Source of the DNA: Tepidimicrobium xylanilyticum
GTDB taxonomy: Bacteria > Bacillota > Clostridia > Tissierellales > Tepidimicrobiaceae
Direction: 5' to 3'
DNA: 64,000 nt
Assembly (NCBI RefSeq): GCF_900106765.1
Contig: NZ_FNNG01000001.1
Coordinates: forward strand, 189,774-253,773
Positions 53,923-61,678 of the stretch are shown piece by piece. Below the pieces are notes generated by a model. That model worked only from the letters and a program-made list of their open reading frames with translations. It searched no databases and had not been told where the DNA came from. Numbering within the stretch: the stretch's first letter is position 1; the number at the start of each line of letters is the position of its first letter. Made by a program: the position numbers and the translations under genes.

Positions 53923-55268
53923 ATATTCAAACTCCTTTTTGAATAATATGGACCCAATAACACTTTTTTATCTTTTAGCTTTTCGACAATAGGTATAAGG
54001 TCTAATATGCTACAATTACATTTGTCCGCAATATCTATTAATGTATGTTGACCATCAGAATAATTTAAAATCATCAATATACAATTTAACTCAAATCTAC
54101 CATCTCTTTTTCTACGATTGGAATACATACTAGTTGTCGGTCCATTCATATCTGGATATAAATCATACTTATCCAACTTAATTTCCCCATAAGGAAACCT
54201 ATTTATATAGTATCCGTTATACTCATTAGCTTTTAATATCAATTCAATTTCATTTAGGCTTTTATAAATATTTTCAATCCCCATTAACTCTTTGTTATCT
54301 AAAGAGGTGTGATATTCTTTATATGTTCCATACACAAGTCTTGCCATTTGTCCTACTGGCAAGTTAAAACCTGGTGAGCAATATTGCCTTTCATCAGAGC
54401 CATTACAGGGAGTAAACTCTCGAATATGACCCTCAATCTCTCCTTTACTAAATAAATGGTCTGCTAGTTCATCTATAGGTGCATCTCCCCTTCTAGATTT
54501 TTTATAGCTAAGATTAGTAGCTCCTCCTAGGCATGTTAATACCAGTCCAAAATATAAATTGTCCATTAAATGCTTTCCATACTTTGATAGGTAAGCAATA
54601 CTACCAATGGTTTCTGGGTTAAGCACGAATCTATATGTAAAGTTTCTCTTCTCCCAATTTTTTATCCTGTTGTATAAAAACGCTAAAACAATTGGTCCAC
54701 TCAATTCATTATTTGCAAGAGATGGATGACATAAATATGATGATATCAATATTTCCTTTTTACTTTCACCTTCTAACAATGTATGCCCAATACTTAATTT
54801 ACCATCAATAAATTCACTGTCTATGAATACATGGTATTCTCCTGGTTCTAATCCCTCATATTGGGAATGTGTCATGCAAAACCCCCATCTTCTGTTATAA
54901 TATGACGTAACATATGGGATTGCATTTGGCAAACTTGGTTTTGTATAGATATGTGGTAAAAGTTCTTCCAAACTCATTTCTTTATTTATCGAAGCACTAT
55001 AATTAATAATATGCAAATTACATTCATTAAAATCTAATATTTTATTTCCCTTTTCATCTTTAATCCAAGCATCTCTTATTACCCATTCTTGTGGAATTTC
55101 CCAATTAAGGACTTTTTCTCCAGTATTGAATTCCAATATGTTCAAGGGCACATACTCGCTAATAATCTGTAAACTCTTCCTTAATCCCTCTCCTGTTATA
55201 CTTCTGCAAATTGGATATAATTCATCAAACAATTTATCCATTAGCATTATCTCTTCATTATATGTCAT
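53919..55268 (-). CDS. DUF4910 aminopeptidase-like protein
   Basis: About 449 residues. DUF4910 domain with a zinc-peptidase-like pattern: DELYPICRSITGEGLRKSL near the N-terminus, ILISSYLCHPSLANNELSGP, ETIGSIAYLSKYG, CNGSDERQYCSPGFNLPV and YKEYHTSLDN. A winged-helix-like tail follows (HTLIDIADKCNCSILDL). Members lie in polysaccharide loci with no known activity; deacylation of an amino sugar is one idea. I start it at ATG 55268 with GGTGAG upstream. Confidence 0.83.
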   Translation of the reverse strand: MTYNEEIMLMDKLFDELYPICRSITGEGLRKSLQIISEYVPLNILEFNTGEKVLNWEIPQEWVIRDAWIKDEKGNKILDFNECNLHIINYSASINKEMSLEELLPHIYTKPSLPNAIPYVTSYYNRRWGFCMTHSQYEGLEPGEYHVFIDSEFIDGKLSIGHTLLEGESKKEILISSYLCHPSLANNELSGPIVLAFLYNRIKNWEKRNFTYRFVLNPETIGSIAYLSKYGKHLMDNLYFGLVLTCLGGATNLSYKKSRRGDAPIDELADHLFSKGEIEGHIREFTPCNGSDERQYCSPGFNLPVGQMARLVYGTYKEYHTSLDNKELMGIENIYKSLNEIELILKANEYNGYYINRFPYGEIKLDKYDLYPDMNGPTTSMYSNRRKRDGRFELNCILMILNYSDGQHTLIDIADKCNCSILDLIPIVEKLKDKKVLLGPYYSKRSLNI

Positions 55269-55306
55269 TTTACTCACCATTTCAAAATCAAATTCCAATA
55301 TGATTG

Positions 55307-56347
55307 TTATTCCTTGGATACAGCTATCTGTTCAGAATAAGCATCTATTTGAGGCATCATACCTAACTCTATCAACAATTTCCTTAAATCTTCAACATTT
55401 AACCACTCGGTATTAGTTCCTGAATTATATTCAAAGCCTTCTTCAATTGATTTTCCACCATTGGTAAAATGTCTTTCTGAACTCCACCAGTCAAAATGTG
55501 GGTATATTATATAATGTTTCTCATACTCATAGGTCATTCTAGAGTCATCTTTTGCAATCATTACTTCATGAAGCTTTTCTCCTTCTCTAATGCCTACTTC
55601 TTCTAAAATTGCATTAGGGTTCATGGCTTTGGCTAAATCGGTAATTTTAAATGAAGGTATTTTTGAAATATAGGTTTCTCCACCTTTTGCTTCATCTAAT
55701 GCCTTAAATACTAATCCTACACCTTCCTCTAATGTGATCCAAAACCTTGTCATGCGAAAATCTGTTATAGGTAGCTTTTTCTCCCCAGATTCTATGAGCT
55801 GTTTAAAAAAAGGTATTACTGAACCACGGCTTCCTGCTACATTACCATATCTTACTACTGCAAATCTTGTACCCTTTCCACCAGAATATGCATTGGCTGA
55901 TATAAACAGCTTGTCCGATACCAACTTGGTCCCACCATATAAATTTATAGGATTTACAGCTTTATCGGTTGATAAGGCAATAACCTTCTTAACTCCTCTA
56001 TCTAACGCTGCATCTATAACATTTTGAGCACCATGTATATTGGTCTTTATAGCCTCAAATGGGTTATACTCACAAGCGGGAACTTGTTTCATCGCAGCTG
56101 CATGTATTACATAGTCCACCCCATCAAAAGCTCTATATAATCTTTCTTTATCCCTTACATCTCCTATAAAAAACCTTAGATCTTTACTATGTTCCTTAAA
56201 TTTCTTTCTCATCATATCCTGTTTAAATTCATCTCTTGAATATATTATTATCTTCTTAGGTTTATATTTTTTAAAAACCATTTCTACAAACTTATGTCCA
56301 AAAGAACCTGTACCGCCTGTTACAAGTATTGTTTTATCATTTAGCAT
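55307..56347 (-). CDS. pseB: UDP-GlcNAc 4,6-dehydratase (inverting)
   Basis: 346 residues, short-chain dehydrogenase fold: NAD-binding VTGGTGSFGHKF, catalytic residues in STDKAVNPINLYGGTKLVSDKLF, and VRYGNVAGSRGSVIPFF. PseB starts pseudaminic acid synthesis by converting UDP-GlcNAc to the 4-keto-6-deoxy sugar with inversion at C5. The stop of maf overlaps its start by 1 base. Confidence 0.95.
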   Translation of the reverse strand: MLNDKTILVTGGTGSFGHKFVEMVFKKYKPKKIIIYSRDEFKQDMMRKKFKEHSKDLRFFIGDVRDKERLYRAFDGVDYVIHAAAMKQVPACEYNPFEAIKTNIHGAQNVIDAALDRGVKKVIALSTDKAVNPINLYGGTKLVSDKLFISANAYSGGKGTRFAVVRYGNVAGSRGSVIPFFKQLIESGEKKLPITDFRMTRFWITLEEGVGLVFKALDEAKGGETYISKIPSFKITDLAKAMNPNAILEEVGIREGEKLHEVMIAKDDSRMTYEYEKHYIIYPHFDWWSSERHFTNGGKSIEEGFEYNSGTNTEWLNVEDLRKLLIELGMMPQIDAYSEQIAVSKE

Positions 56348-58227
56348 TATAATCCCTCGCTATCTGTGCTTCTATATAAAAATTCTTCTATATCAGTTTT
56401 GATTTCACTATAAACATCATCTATTTTATCTATACCTTCTTTACATAAATCCATAAATCTTTTAAAACTTTCTACTATTCTCCTACCCTTTTCTATTGGA
56501 TTTCTTTCTTCATTTAAACTGTCTATACTATTAGCTAACAACTCATATTGAACTCTATTCATTGGTAAAACAAAAGTTGCAAAATAATCATTTCTCTCTA
56601 TCTTTCTCAGTGCTTTATCAAGTTTTACATAGGTCTTTTCTGCTTGATTAAAGTTTTGATTCTTAATCAATCTTTCAATAGTATTTAATATATCATAATA
56701 TTCATCCATAAGCTTAAAAGCTCTTTTATAAGCTCTGTCCATCTTTTTCGATTGAAGCCTTAAATATTCTTTATCATATTGTGTTCTATTGCCTTCTAGC
56801 CAATCGTCCTCCACAACCTTTTCTTTTAAATATTCTTCCATTACTAATGATAACTCTTTAAAATCTGCTCCTTCTATGTGGGCACCACCCTTTGTAGTAT
56901 TTATTACTTTTATATTTGGTAGGGTTTTTATGTAATGTTCCATCTGCAATCTCATGTTATTATAACCTTCATTGGTCAATACTTCGTTACCATACACATC
57001 CTTAACCCATATGCCCTCTTCAACTTCCTTGTCTGTAACATCCTTACTATAATACACTCCTTCTGAGTGTCGCTTTTTGCCTTTATAGGCTAAATTCTGT
57101 CCTACTAATATTATAGGATTAAAACCTAGTTCATACAATAGCTGCACCGTTACCACCGCAATAGATGGAGCATCATGAACTATGTTTATTGTATTTCCAT
57201 CTTTGCTTTTTAAATAATAATTGGAAACCGGGTCCTGGCTTGTTATCATGTGATATTTTTCCCCAGGATAATCTATTAAAGTTTCATATCCAACACTTGA
57301 ACCAAATATCATTGGAATGTCCTTTATTCCTTTTTCCTTAATTTTTTTAAATACATTATGGTTAAATTTACCAGGGTCATATGTAGTAGCTGCATCTGGA
57401 TATATATTGTGGTATATTAATGTATTTATAGCTGAACCAACGCTAAATATATAAGCTAGTCCCTTTTCCTTTATATATCTTATATTCTCAATCTCTTCAT
57501 TTAAAGAAGGTCCTGCTGCTACAATTATAGCAGGTTTCCCTTTAAAAGCTCCCTTCTTTTCCAGTAAAATATTTGGGGTACTTAGTACTACCTTGAAATT
57601 TTTCATGCTATTTAATATCCATCTTTTTTGAAAAGCTAAATTAATACCAATGCTAGATTTTTTATCTTTTAAAGTTTTCTTGAATAATTCAAGAAACTTT
57701 TCATATTCCTCTGTAAAAATGTTTTTATGGCTACTTAAAACTACGTGTATATATCTACCACTTGCTTTATCTATCAATTGATTAAAAAAATTTCTAGCCT
57801 CAACCTCGTTATCTGCCAATATCAAATCCTTCATTTTTAATGAAGGTAATTTTTTCAATGATTTATGGCTTAAATAGGTGTAAAGTAACTCTGGTATGGG
57901 TTCATATATATAATAGTTTACATCCGGATGTCTTTGCAAAAATAAATCTATGTGATAGCCCATACCAGTTCCATAGAAAATGACTGTAGTATCTGATTCT
58001 ACTTCCTCGTATTCTTCTATAATAGCTTCTGCTTCCTTGATAGGATTATATTTGCTGTGGAGATAAAGTTTCTTATCATCTTTTTCTATCCATATGGTTT
58101 TATCCCCTTTTCTAGCTTCTTCTACATGAATAGGGGAAGTTGTTATGGTGTCCTCTAAAGATTTTAGCCTATTCCATAAATTGGGATAGGCAAGTTTAAG
58201 AATATTTACGTTATCAATTAAAATCAT
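56347..58227 (-). CDS. Maf-type motility accessory factor (DUF115/MptE-like)
   Basis: 626 residues with the DUF115 core: KGAFKGKPAIIVAAGPSLNEEIENIRYIK, AYIFSVGSAINTLIYHNIYPDAATTYDP, and FNPIILVGQNLAYKGKKRHSEG. Maf proteins transfer pseudaminic or legionaminic acid to flagellin in the cytoplasm. Its place between pseB and the flagellin genes and under the SigD promoter supports flagellin as acceptor. Confidence 0.93.
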   Translation of the reverse strand: MILIDNVNILKLAYPNLWNRLKSLEDTITTSPIHVEEARKGDKTIWIEKDDKKLYLHSKYNPIKEAEAIIEEYEEVESDTTVIFYGTGMGYHIDLFLQRHPDVNYYIYEPIPELLYTYLSHKSLKKLPSLKMKDLILADNEVEARNFFNQLIDKASGRYIHVVLSSHKNIFTEEYEKFLELFKKTLKDKKSSIGINLAFQKRWILNSMKNFKVVLSTPNILLEKKGAFKGKPAIIVAAGPSLNEEIENIRYIKEKGLAYIFSVGSAINTLIYHNIYPDAATTYDPGKFNHNVFKKIKEKGIKDIPMIFGSSVGYETLIDYPGEKYHMITSQDPVSNYYLKSKDGNTINIVHDAPSIAVVTVQLLYELGFNPIILVGQNLAYKGKKRHSEGVYYSKDVTDKEVEEGIWVKDVYGNEVLTNEGYNNMRLQMEHYIKTLPNIKVINTTKGGAHIEGADFKELSLVMEEYLKEKVVEDDWLEGNRTQYDKEYLRLQSKKMDRAYKRAFKLMDEYYDILNTIERLIKNQNFNQAEKTYVKLDKALRKIERNDYFATFVLPMNRVQYELLANSIDSLNEERNPIEKGRRIVESFKRFMDLCKEGIDKIDDVYSEIKTDIEEFLYRSTDSEGL

Positions 58228-58840
58228 CTATTTCCACCTCTTCTGCAATCAATTTCTCCAATTTTTTCTTCATGTTTTCAAATAAAGGTATTATTTCATA
58301 AGATAGTATATCTGCTGTGGAAACAAAATCGCTATTTTCTAGAATTTCTTCAAGTTCCTTTAATAGTTCATTCAATCCATATATATCCTTGGCGTACATA
58401 TTCCAATCTTCATAGCTATTGACGACATCTTTTAACACAGAATTAGAATCTATTACTATAAAGGTATCCATTATCCACTTTATCCCTTCTAATAAATCCC
58501 CTAACTTCTCCCAGGACTCCCTAGATGGAGTTTTATAAAATTCATTAGATAGTATCCCTATTTCTGGAATAGCCCTTTCTAGATAATCTATAGTAGATAA
58601 TAGTATTTCTTCATAGGTTTCCTTAACAGTTTTGGTTACCACCTTTACCACTTCAATATTTTTAATATTATCTAGGAAATAATCATAAAAATCGTCATAT
58701 ACTTCCAGCCCATCTATAATTAAATGGCTAAACACAAGATCTGTACTGTTTACTATCTTGCTTATTTCTTTAAACATAGCATCAAGAACATCTTGCCTAT
58801 TTTCATATTCTAAAGTTTTGTCTAATATATGTATTATCAT
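58214..58840 (-). CDS. Unknown protein of the flagellin-glycosylation operon
   Basis: 208 residues, acidic, mostly helical, without membrane segments or cysteine-rich motifs (MIIHILDKTLEYENRQDVL; DSNSVLKDVVNSYEDWNMYA). It overlaps maf by 14 bases and follows GGAGGG. As first gene behind the SigD promoter it is probably a flagellin or Maf partner, such as a chaperone or regulator, but I recognise no family. Confidence 0.75.
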   Translation of the reverse strand: MIIHILDKTLEYENRQDVLDAMFKEISKIVNSTDLVFSHLIIDGLEVYDDFYDYFLDNIKNIEVVKVVTKTVKETYEEILLSTIDYLERAIPEIGILSNEFYKTPSRESWEKLGDLLEGIKWIMDTFIVIDSNSVLKDVVNSYEDWNMYAKDIYGLNELLKELEEILENSDFVSTADILSYEIIPLFENMKKKLEKLIAEEVEIDDFN

Positions 58841-58872
58841 TTAAATTCCCTCCAAAAAATCGTCTATATATA

Positions 58873-58899
58873 TTATCGACAGGGTTTGATGAATATTTA
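58873..58899 (-). promoter_or_regulatory. SigD (sigma-28)-type promoter of the glycosylation operon
   Basis: Minus strand: TAAA (58896-58899), 15-bp spacer, GTCGATAA (58873-58880). Same layout as the flagellin 2 promoter. Confidence 0.85.
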
Positions 58900-58961
58900 T
58901 TGTTTTTTGCGAAAAACTCCTTATTTACATAAGATATGATGCAAGCAATTAACAATAAGAA

Positions 58962-59018
58962 AAAAAGACAAAATTTAAGCCAAGGATTTTCTCTCCTTGG
59001 CTTAAATTTTGTCTTTTT
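58962..59018 (-). terminator. Terminator of flagellin 1
   Basis: A perfect 25-bp stem (58962-58986 with 58994-59018) with a 7-nt loop and a T-rich tail, directly after the flagellin 1 stop. Unlike the other flagellar hairpins, its loop lacks GGA. Confidence 0.95.
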
Positions 59019-59025
59019 AACTTAA

Positions 59026-59850
59026 TTATTTTAATAATTGTAATACCATTTGTGGTGCTTGGTTCGCTTGCGCTAGCATTGATGTTGCCGCTTGTTGTAA
59101 TATGTTAGATTTAACAAAGTTCATCATTTCCTTAGCCATATCTGTGTCTCTAATTCTTGATTCAGCTGCTTGTAAGTTTTCTGCTGAAATGTCTATGTTC
59201 TTAATTGTATGTTCTAATCTATTTTGAACAGCTCCTAGCTCAGCTCTAAACTCTGCAACCTTTATTATAGCATCATTTATAGTTGTAATAGCTTTTTGAG
59301 CTCCTGACTGTGTGCTTATATCAACATCAGCTACTCCTAATTCTGATGCTTTTGCGTTAACCATACTTACTGAGAAAGCATGGTCTTCATTTGGTCCTAC
59401 ATGGAATGTAATTTCACCAGATAAAGAACCGTCTACTAATTTCATTCCATTAAATTCTGTTTTAACTGTTATATCATCAAGCTCTTCAATTAATTGTGCA
59501 ACTTCTTTTTGAATTAATGCTCTATCTTCGTCTTGATAAGTTCCGTTTGCAGCTTGTACTGCTAACTCTCTCATTCTTTGAAGAATAGCATGAGTTTCAT
59601 TTATAGCTCCTTCAGCTGTTTGTATTAATGAAATACCATCTTGAGCGTTTCTAGATGCTTGATTTAATCCTCTAATTTGCGCTCTCATCTTTTCTGAAAT
59701 TGCTAATCCAGCCGCGTCATCTGCTGCTCTGTTAATTCTTAATCCTGAAGATAATTTTTCAACTGCTTTTGATTGAACTCCACCAGTTAATTTTAAAGCT
59801 CTGTGTGCATTAATTGCTAATAAATTGTTGTTAATAACCATGTTACTCAT
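59026..59850 (-). CDS. Flagellin 1
   Basis: 274 residues, a short flagellin with only the D0/D1 domains: NNLLAINAHRALKLTGG, VEKLSSGLRINRAADDAAGLAISEKMR, RNAQDGISLIQTAEGA and the C-terminal AESRIRDTDMAKEMMNFVKS with LQQAATSMLAQANQAPQ. No surface-variable D2/D3 domain. Likely a target of Maf glycosylation and of CsrA control through its leader. AAGGAGG lies 8 bases upstream. No SigD promoter is visible directly in front, so it may rely on read-through from csrA. Confidence 0.96.
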   Translation of the reverse strand: MSNMVINNNLLAINAHRALKLTGGVQSKAVEKLSSGLRINRAADDAAGLAISEKMRAQIRGLNQASRNAQDGISLIQTAEGAINETHAILQRMRELAVQAANGTYQDEDRALIQKEVAQLIEELDDITVKTEFNGMKLVDGSLSGEITFHVGPNEDHAFSVSMVNAKASELGVADVDISTQSGAQKAITTINDAIIKVAEFRAELGAVQNRLEHTIKNIDISAENLQAAESRIRDTDMAKEMMNFVKSNILQQAATSMLAQANQAPQMVLQLLK

Positions 59851-59854
59851 TAAA

Positions 59855-59940
59855 GTTCCCTCCTTAAATTTTTAGTGAGCTTCCTTTCTCACCATAATTT
59901 ATATTAATAGACTCCACCTACCTAGGATTGGTGTCGTCTA
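59855..59940 (-). promoter_or_regulatory. CsrA-type control leader of flagellin 1
   Basis: Minus strand, from the start codon upstream: the SD AAGGAGG (59855-59865), then a hairpin GTGAG-AAAGGAAG-CTCAC (59875-59892) with GGA in the loop, then a hairpin TAGAC-GA-CACC...GGTG-GA-GTCTA (59908-59940). An upstream GGA-loop hairpin plus a second site over the SD is the layout of the Bacillus hag leader bound by CsrA. Confidence 0.7.
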
Positions 59941-59956
59941 CTGTTATCAAAATAAA

Positions 59957-60020
59957 ATGAGTTAATGTATTAGTAATTCCCAGCATCCTGCTGATTTACT
60001 AATAGATTAACTCATCCCTG
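59957..60020 (-). terminator. csrA terminator with GGA apical loop
   Basis: Minus strand: ATGAGTTAAT/ATTAACTCAT (10 bp) and a further 9 bp, separated by one C-C mismatch, then TCAGC-AGGAT-GCTGG with GGA in the apical loop, followed by TTTTATTTTG. At its 5' base lies CAGGGATG, a full match to the CsrA consensus CARGGATG. A transcript end and possible CsrA site. Confidence 0.75.
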
Positions 60021-60041
60021 AAAAAAATCATTTAAATCCAT

Positions 60042-60215
60042 TTATAATGCCTTTTGCAATTTTTCTCTTTCATATAGTTCTCCGCGAATTATTTTAATAT
60101 CTCTTGGTGCGTCAATGGCTAGTCTTAAATCTCCTTCATCTGACCTAACAACCTTTACTATTATATTATCATTAATTACTACATATTGTCCTGGCCTCCT
60201 GCCTATAACCAACAT
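60042..60215 (-). CDS. csrA: CsrA paralogue, short form
   Basis: 57 residues from the ATG at 60215 (GAGGAGG upstream); an in-frame ATG at 60272 is unsupported. MLVIGRRPGQYVVINDNIIVKVV and RLAIDAPRDIKIIRGELY carry the RNA-binding strands. It keeps Arg at the IRGELY position but differs from the usual MLILSRKxGE start (MLVIGRRPGQ). CsrA is a dimeric repressor of flagellin mRNA translation. Lying between two flagellin genes, away from fliW, it may have separate targets or act as a modified partner of the other CsrA. Confidence 0.85.
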   Translation of the reverse strand: MLVIGRRPGQYVVINDNIIVKVVRSDEGDLRLAIDAPRDIKIIRGELYEREKLQKAL

Positions 60216-60262
60216 AGTCACTCCTCCTCGAATAAAATATAAATAAAGTGCGCTGTCGATTA

Positions 60263-60289
60263 TTATCAACAAATGTCAATACCTGTTTA
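60263..60289 (-). promoter_or_regulatory. SigD-type promoter of the short csrA
   Basis: Minus strand: TAAA (60286-60289), 15-bp spacer, GTTGATAA (60263-60270). One base from the GTCGATAA seen at the other flagellar promoters. The gap 60290-60456 upstream shows nothing else. Confidence 0.7.
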
Positions 60290-60456
60290 AATAATAACAT
60301 ATTTTTTGTTAAAAAACCATAGTTTAACATTATTTCTATTATTTAGTACTTCAGTGCTATGTGTATAACATTATAAACAGGTACCAAAGACTTATAAATA
60401 TGACCAATAGCCCTAATTTTTTATAATACTTTTATAATACCTTCTACAAACGAAAA

Positions 60457-60577
60457 GGGACGAATTAATACACCCATTTGCCTCCAGCAAATAAGGTAGT
60501 ATCAACTCGTCCCTGAGTCGAAAATATTAAATTTTCATCTACAATTCGTCCATGAATTGTTTTACATCATCCCTGAT
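60457..60577 (-). ncRNA. Flagellin 2 3'UTR with two GGA-loop hairpins (candidate CsrA sponge)
   Basis: Minus strand, in order after the flagellin 2 stop: CAGGGATG; hairpin ACAATTC-ATGGAC-GAATTGT (60541-60560); CAGGGACG; a 15-bp stem (60457-60471 with 60499-60513) topped by ATTTGC-TGGAG-GCAAAT and followed by TTTTCGTTT. Two of the 15 outer pairs are G-U on the minus strand and would be A-C mismatches on the plus strand, so the minus-strand RNA is the one folded. The last hairpin is also the terminator of flagellin 2. Confidence 0.65.
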
Positions 60578-60596
60578 AATTTATATTAAGTATAAA

Positions 60597-61472
60597 TTAT
60601 CTCAACAATTGTAGTACTGTTTGAGGTACTTGGTTAGCTTGAGCAAGCATTGCAGTTGAAGCCTGTTGTAGTATAGTCTGCTTAGTAAACTCCATCATTT
60701 CCTTAGCCATGTCTACGTCTCTAATTCTTGATTCTGCAGCTTGTAGATTTTCTGCAGCATTGTCTAGGTTCTTTATGGTGTGCTCTAAACGGTTTTGGAT
60801 AGCTCCTAATTTTGACCTTTCTGCTGATACCATATTTATAGCACCATTTATAGTAGTTATAGCATTATTCGCTTTTGCTTGGGTTGTTATTCCAGAACCT
60901 TTAAGTGTGCTAATAGCGGTAAGGCTACCATCTGAACCACTAAAACCTATTTTTGTAGTATTCATACTATTTATTCCTATTCTTATATTTTGATCAGCAT
61001 TAGCTCCTATATGGAATACTAAGCCTCCAGTTTTACCATCGGCACTTAATGCTAAAGAACCACTTAATAATGTCTTATTGTTAAATTGTGTGTCATTTGC
61101 TATTCTATCTAGCTCATCAAGTAGTTGATCTACTTCATTTTGTAAAGCTTGTCTATCAATCTCTTCATTAGTATCATTGGCTGCTTGTACTGCTAACTCT
61201 CTCATTCTTTGTAAAATTGCATGAGCTTCATCTAAAGCACCTTCTGCAGTTTGGATTAAGGAAATACCATCTTGAGCGTTCTTAGAGGCCATGTTTAGTC
61301 CTCTTATTTGCGCTCTCATCTTTTCTGAGATGGATAGTCCTGCTGCATCGTCGCCTGCTCTGTTGATTCTTAATCCTGATGATAGCTTTTCTAAGGATTT
61401 TGACATCCCTGTGTTGTTGATTCCTAATGCTCTGTTGGCATTCATAGCCATAAGATTGTTGTTAATTCTCAT
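60597..61472 (-). CDS. Flagellin 2
   Basis: 291 residues with D0/D1 sequence (ALGINNTGMSKSLEKLSSGL, AESRIRDVDMAKEMMEFTKQ, LAQANQVPQTVLQLLR) and a slightly longer middle (SADGKTGGLVFHIGANADQN). It is about 60% alike flagellin 1 by eye. SD AAGGAGG lies 8 bases upstream. Own SigD promoter and a leader with two GGA-loop hairpins. Confidence 0.96.
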   Translation of the reverse strand: MRINNNLMAMNANRALGINNTGMSKSLEKLSSGLRINRAGDDAAGLSISEKMRAQIRGLNMASKNAQDGISLIQTAEGALDEAHAILQRMRELAVQAANDTNEEIDRQALQNEVDQLLDELDRIANDTQFNNKTLLSGSLALSADGKTGGLVFHIGANADQNIRIGINSMNTTKIGFSGSDGSLTAISTLKGSGITTQAKANNAITTINGAINMVSAERSKLGAIQNRLEHTIKNLDNAAENLQAAESRIRDVDMAKEMMEFTKQTILQQASTAMLAQANQVPQTVLQLLR

Positions 61473-61480
61473 TGCTCATT

Positions 61481-61583
61481 CCTCCTTGAATTTTTGTTTT
61501 TTGGCATCCATGCCAGTTGTCAACAAAGTTGACGGAATTTTAAATTGTGAATGTCCAATTGTGAATCATTCCGATTCACAATT
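61481..61583 (-). promoter_or_regulatory. CsrA-type control leader of flagellin 2
   Basis: Minus strand: AATTGTGAATC-GGAAT-GATTCACAATT (61557-61583, perfect 11 bp, GGA in loop); GTCAAC-TTT-GTTGAC; TGGCA-TGGA-TGCCA (61502-61515, GGA in loop); SD AAGGAGG (61481-61487). Confidence 0.7.
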
Positions 61584-61605
61584 AAAGTTTTTACACTCAG
61601 TTATA

Positions 61606-61632
61606 TTATCGACAGTTTGTACTATTACTTTA
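61606..61632 (-). promoter_or_regulatory. SigD-type promoter of flagellin 2
   Basis: Minus strand: TAAA (61629-61632), 15-bp spacer, GTCGATAA (61606-61613). Confidence 0.88.
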
Positions 61633-61678
61633 ATATTTTTTATAAAATTTTTTTCTTTTTATTTGAAAGACATCAAAA

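Noticed and set aside
58962-59018. Flagellin 1 terminator as a further CsrA site
   Set aside because: Its GGA is inside the paired stem and the loop has none.
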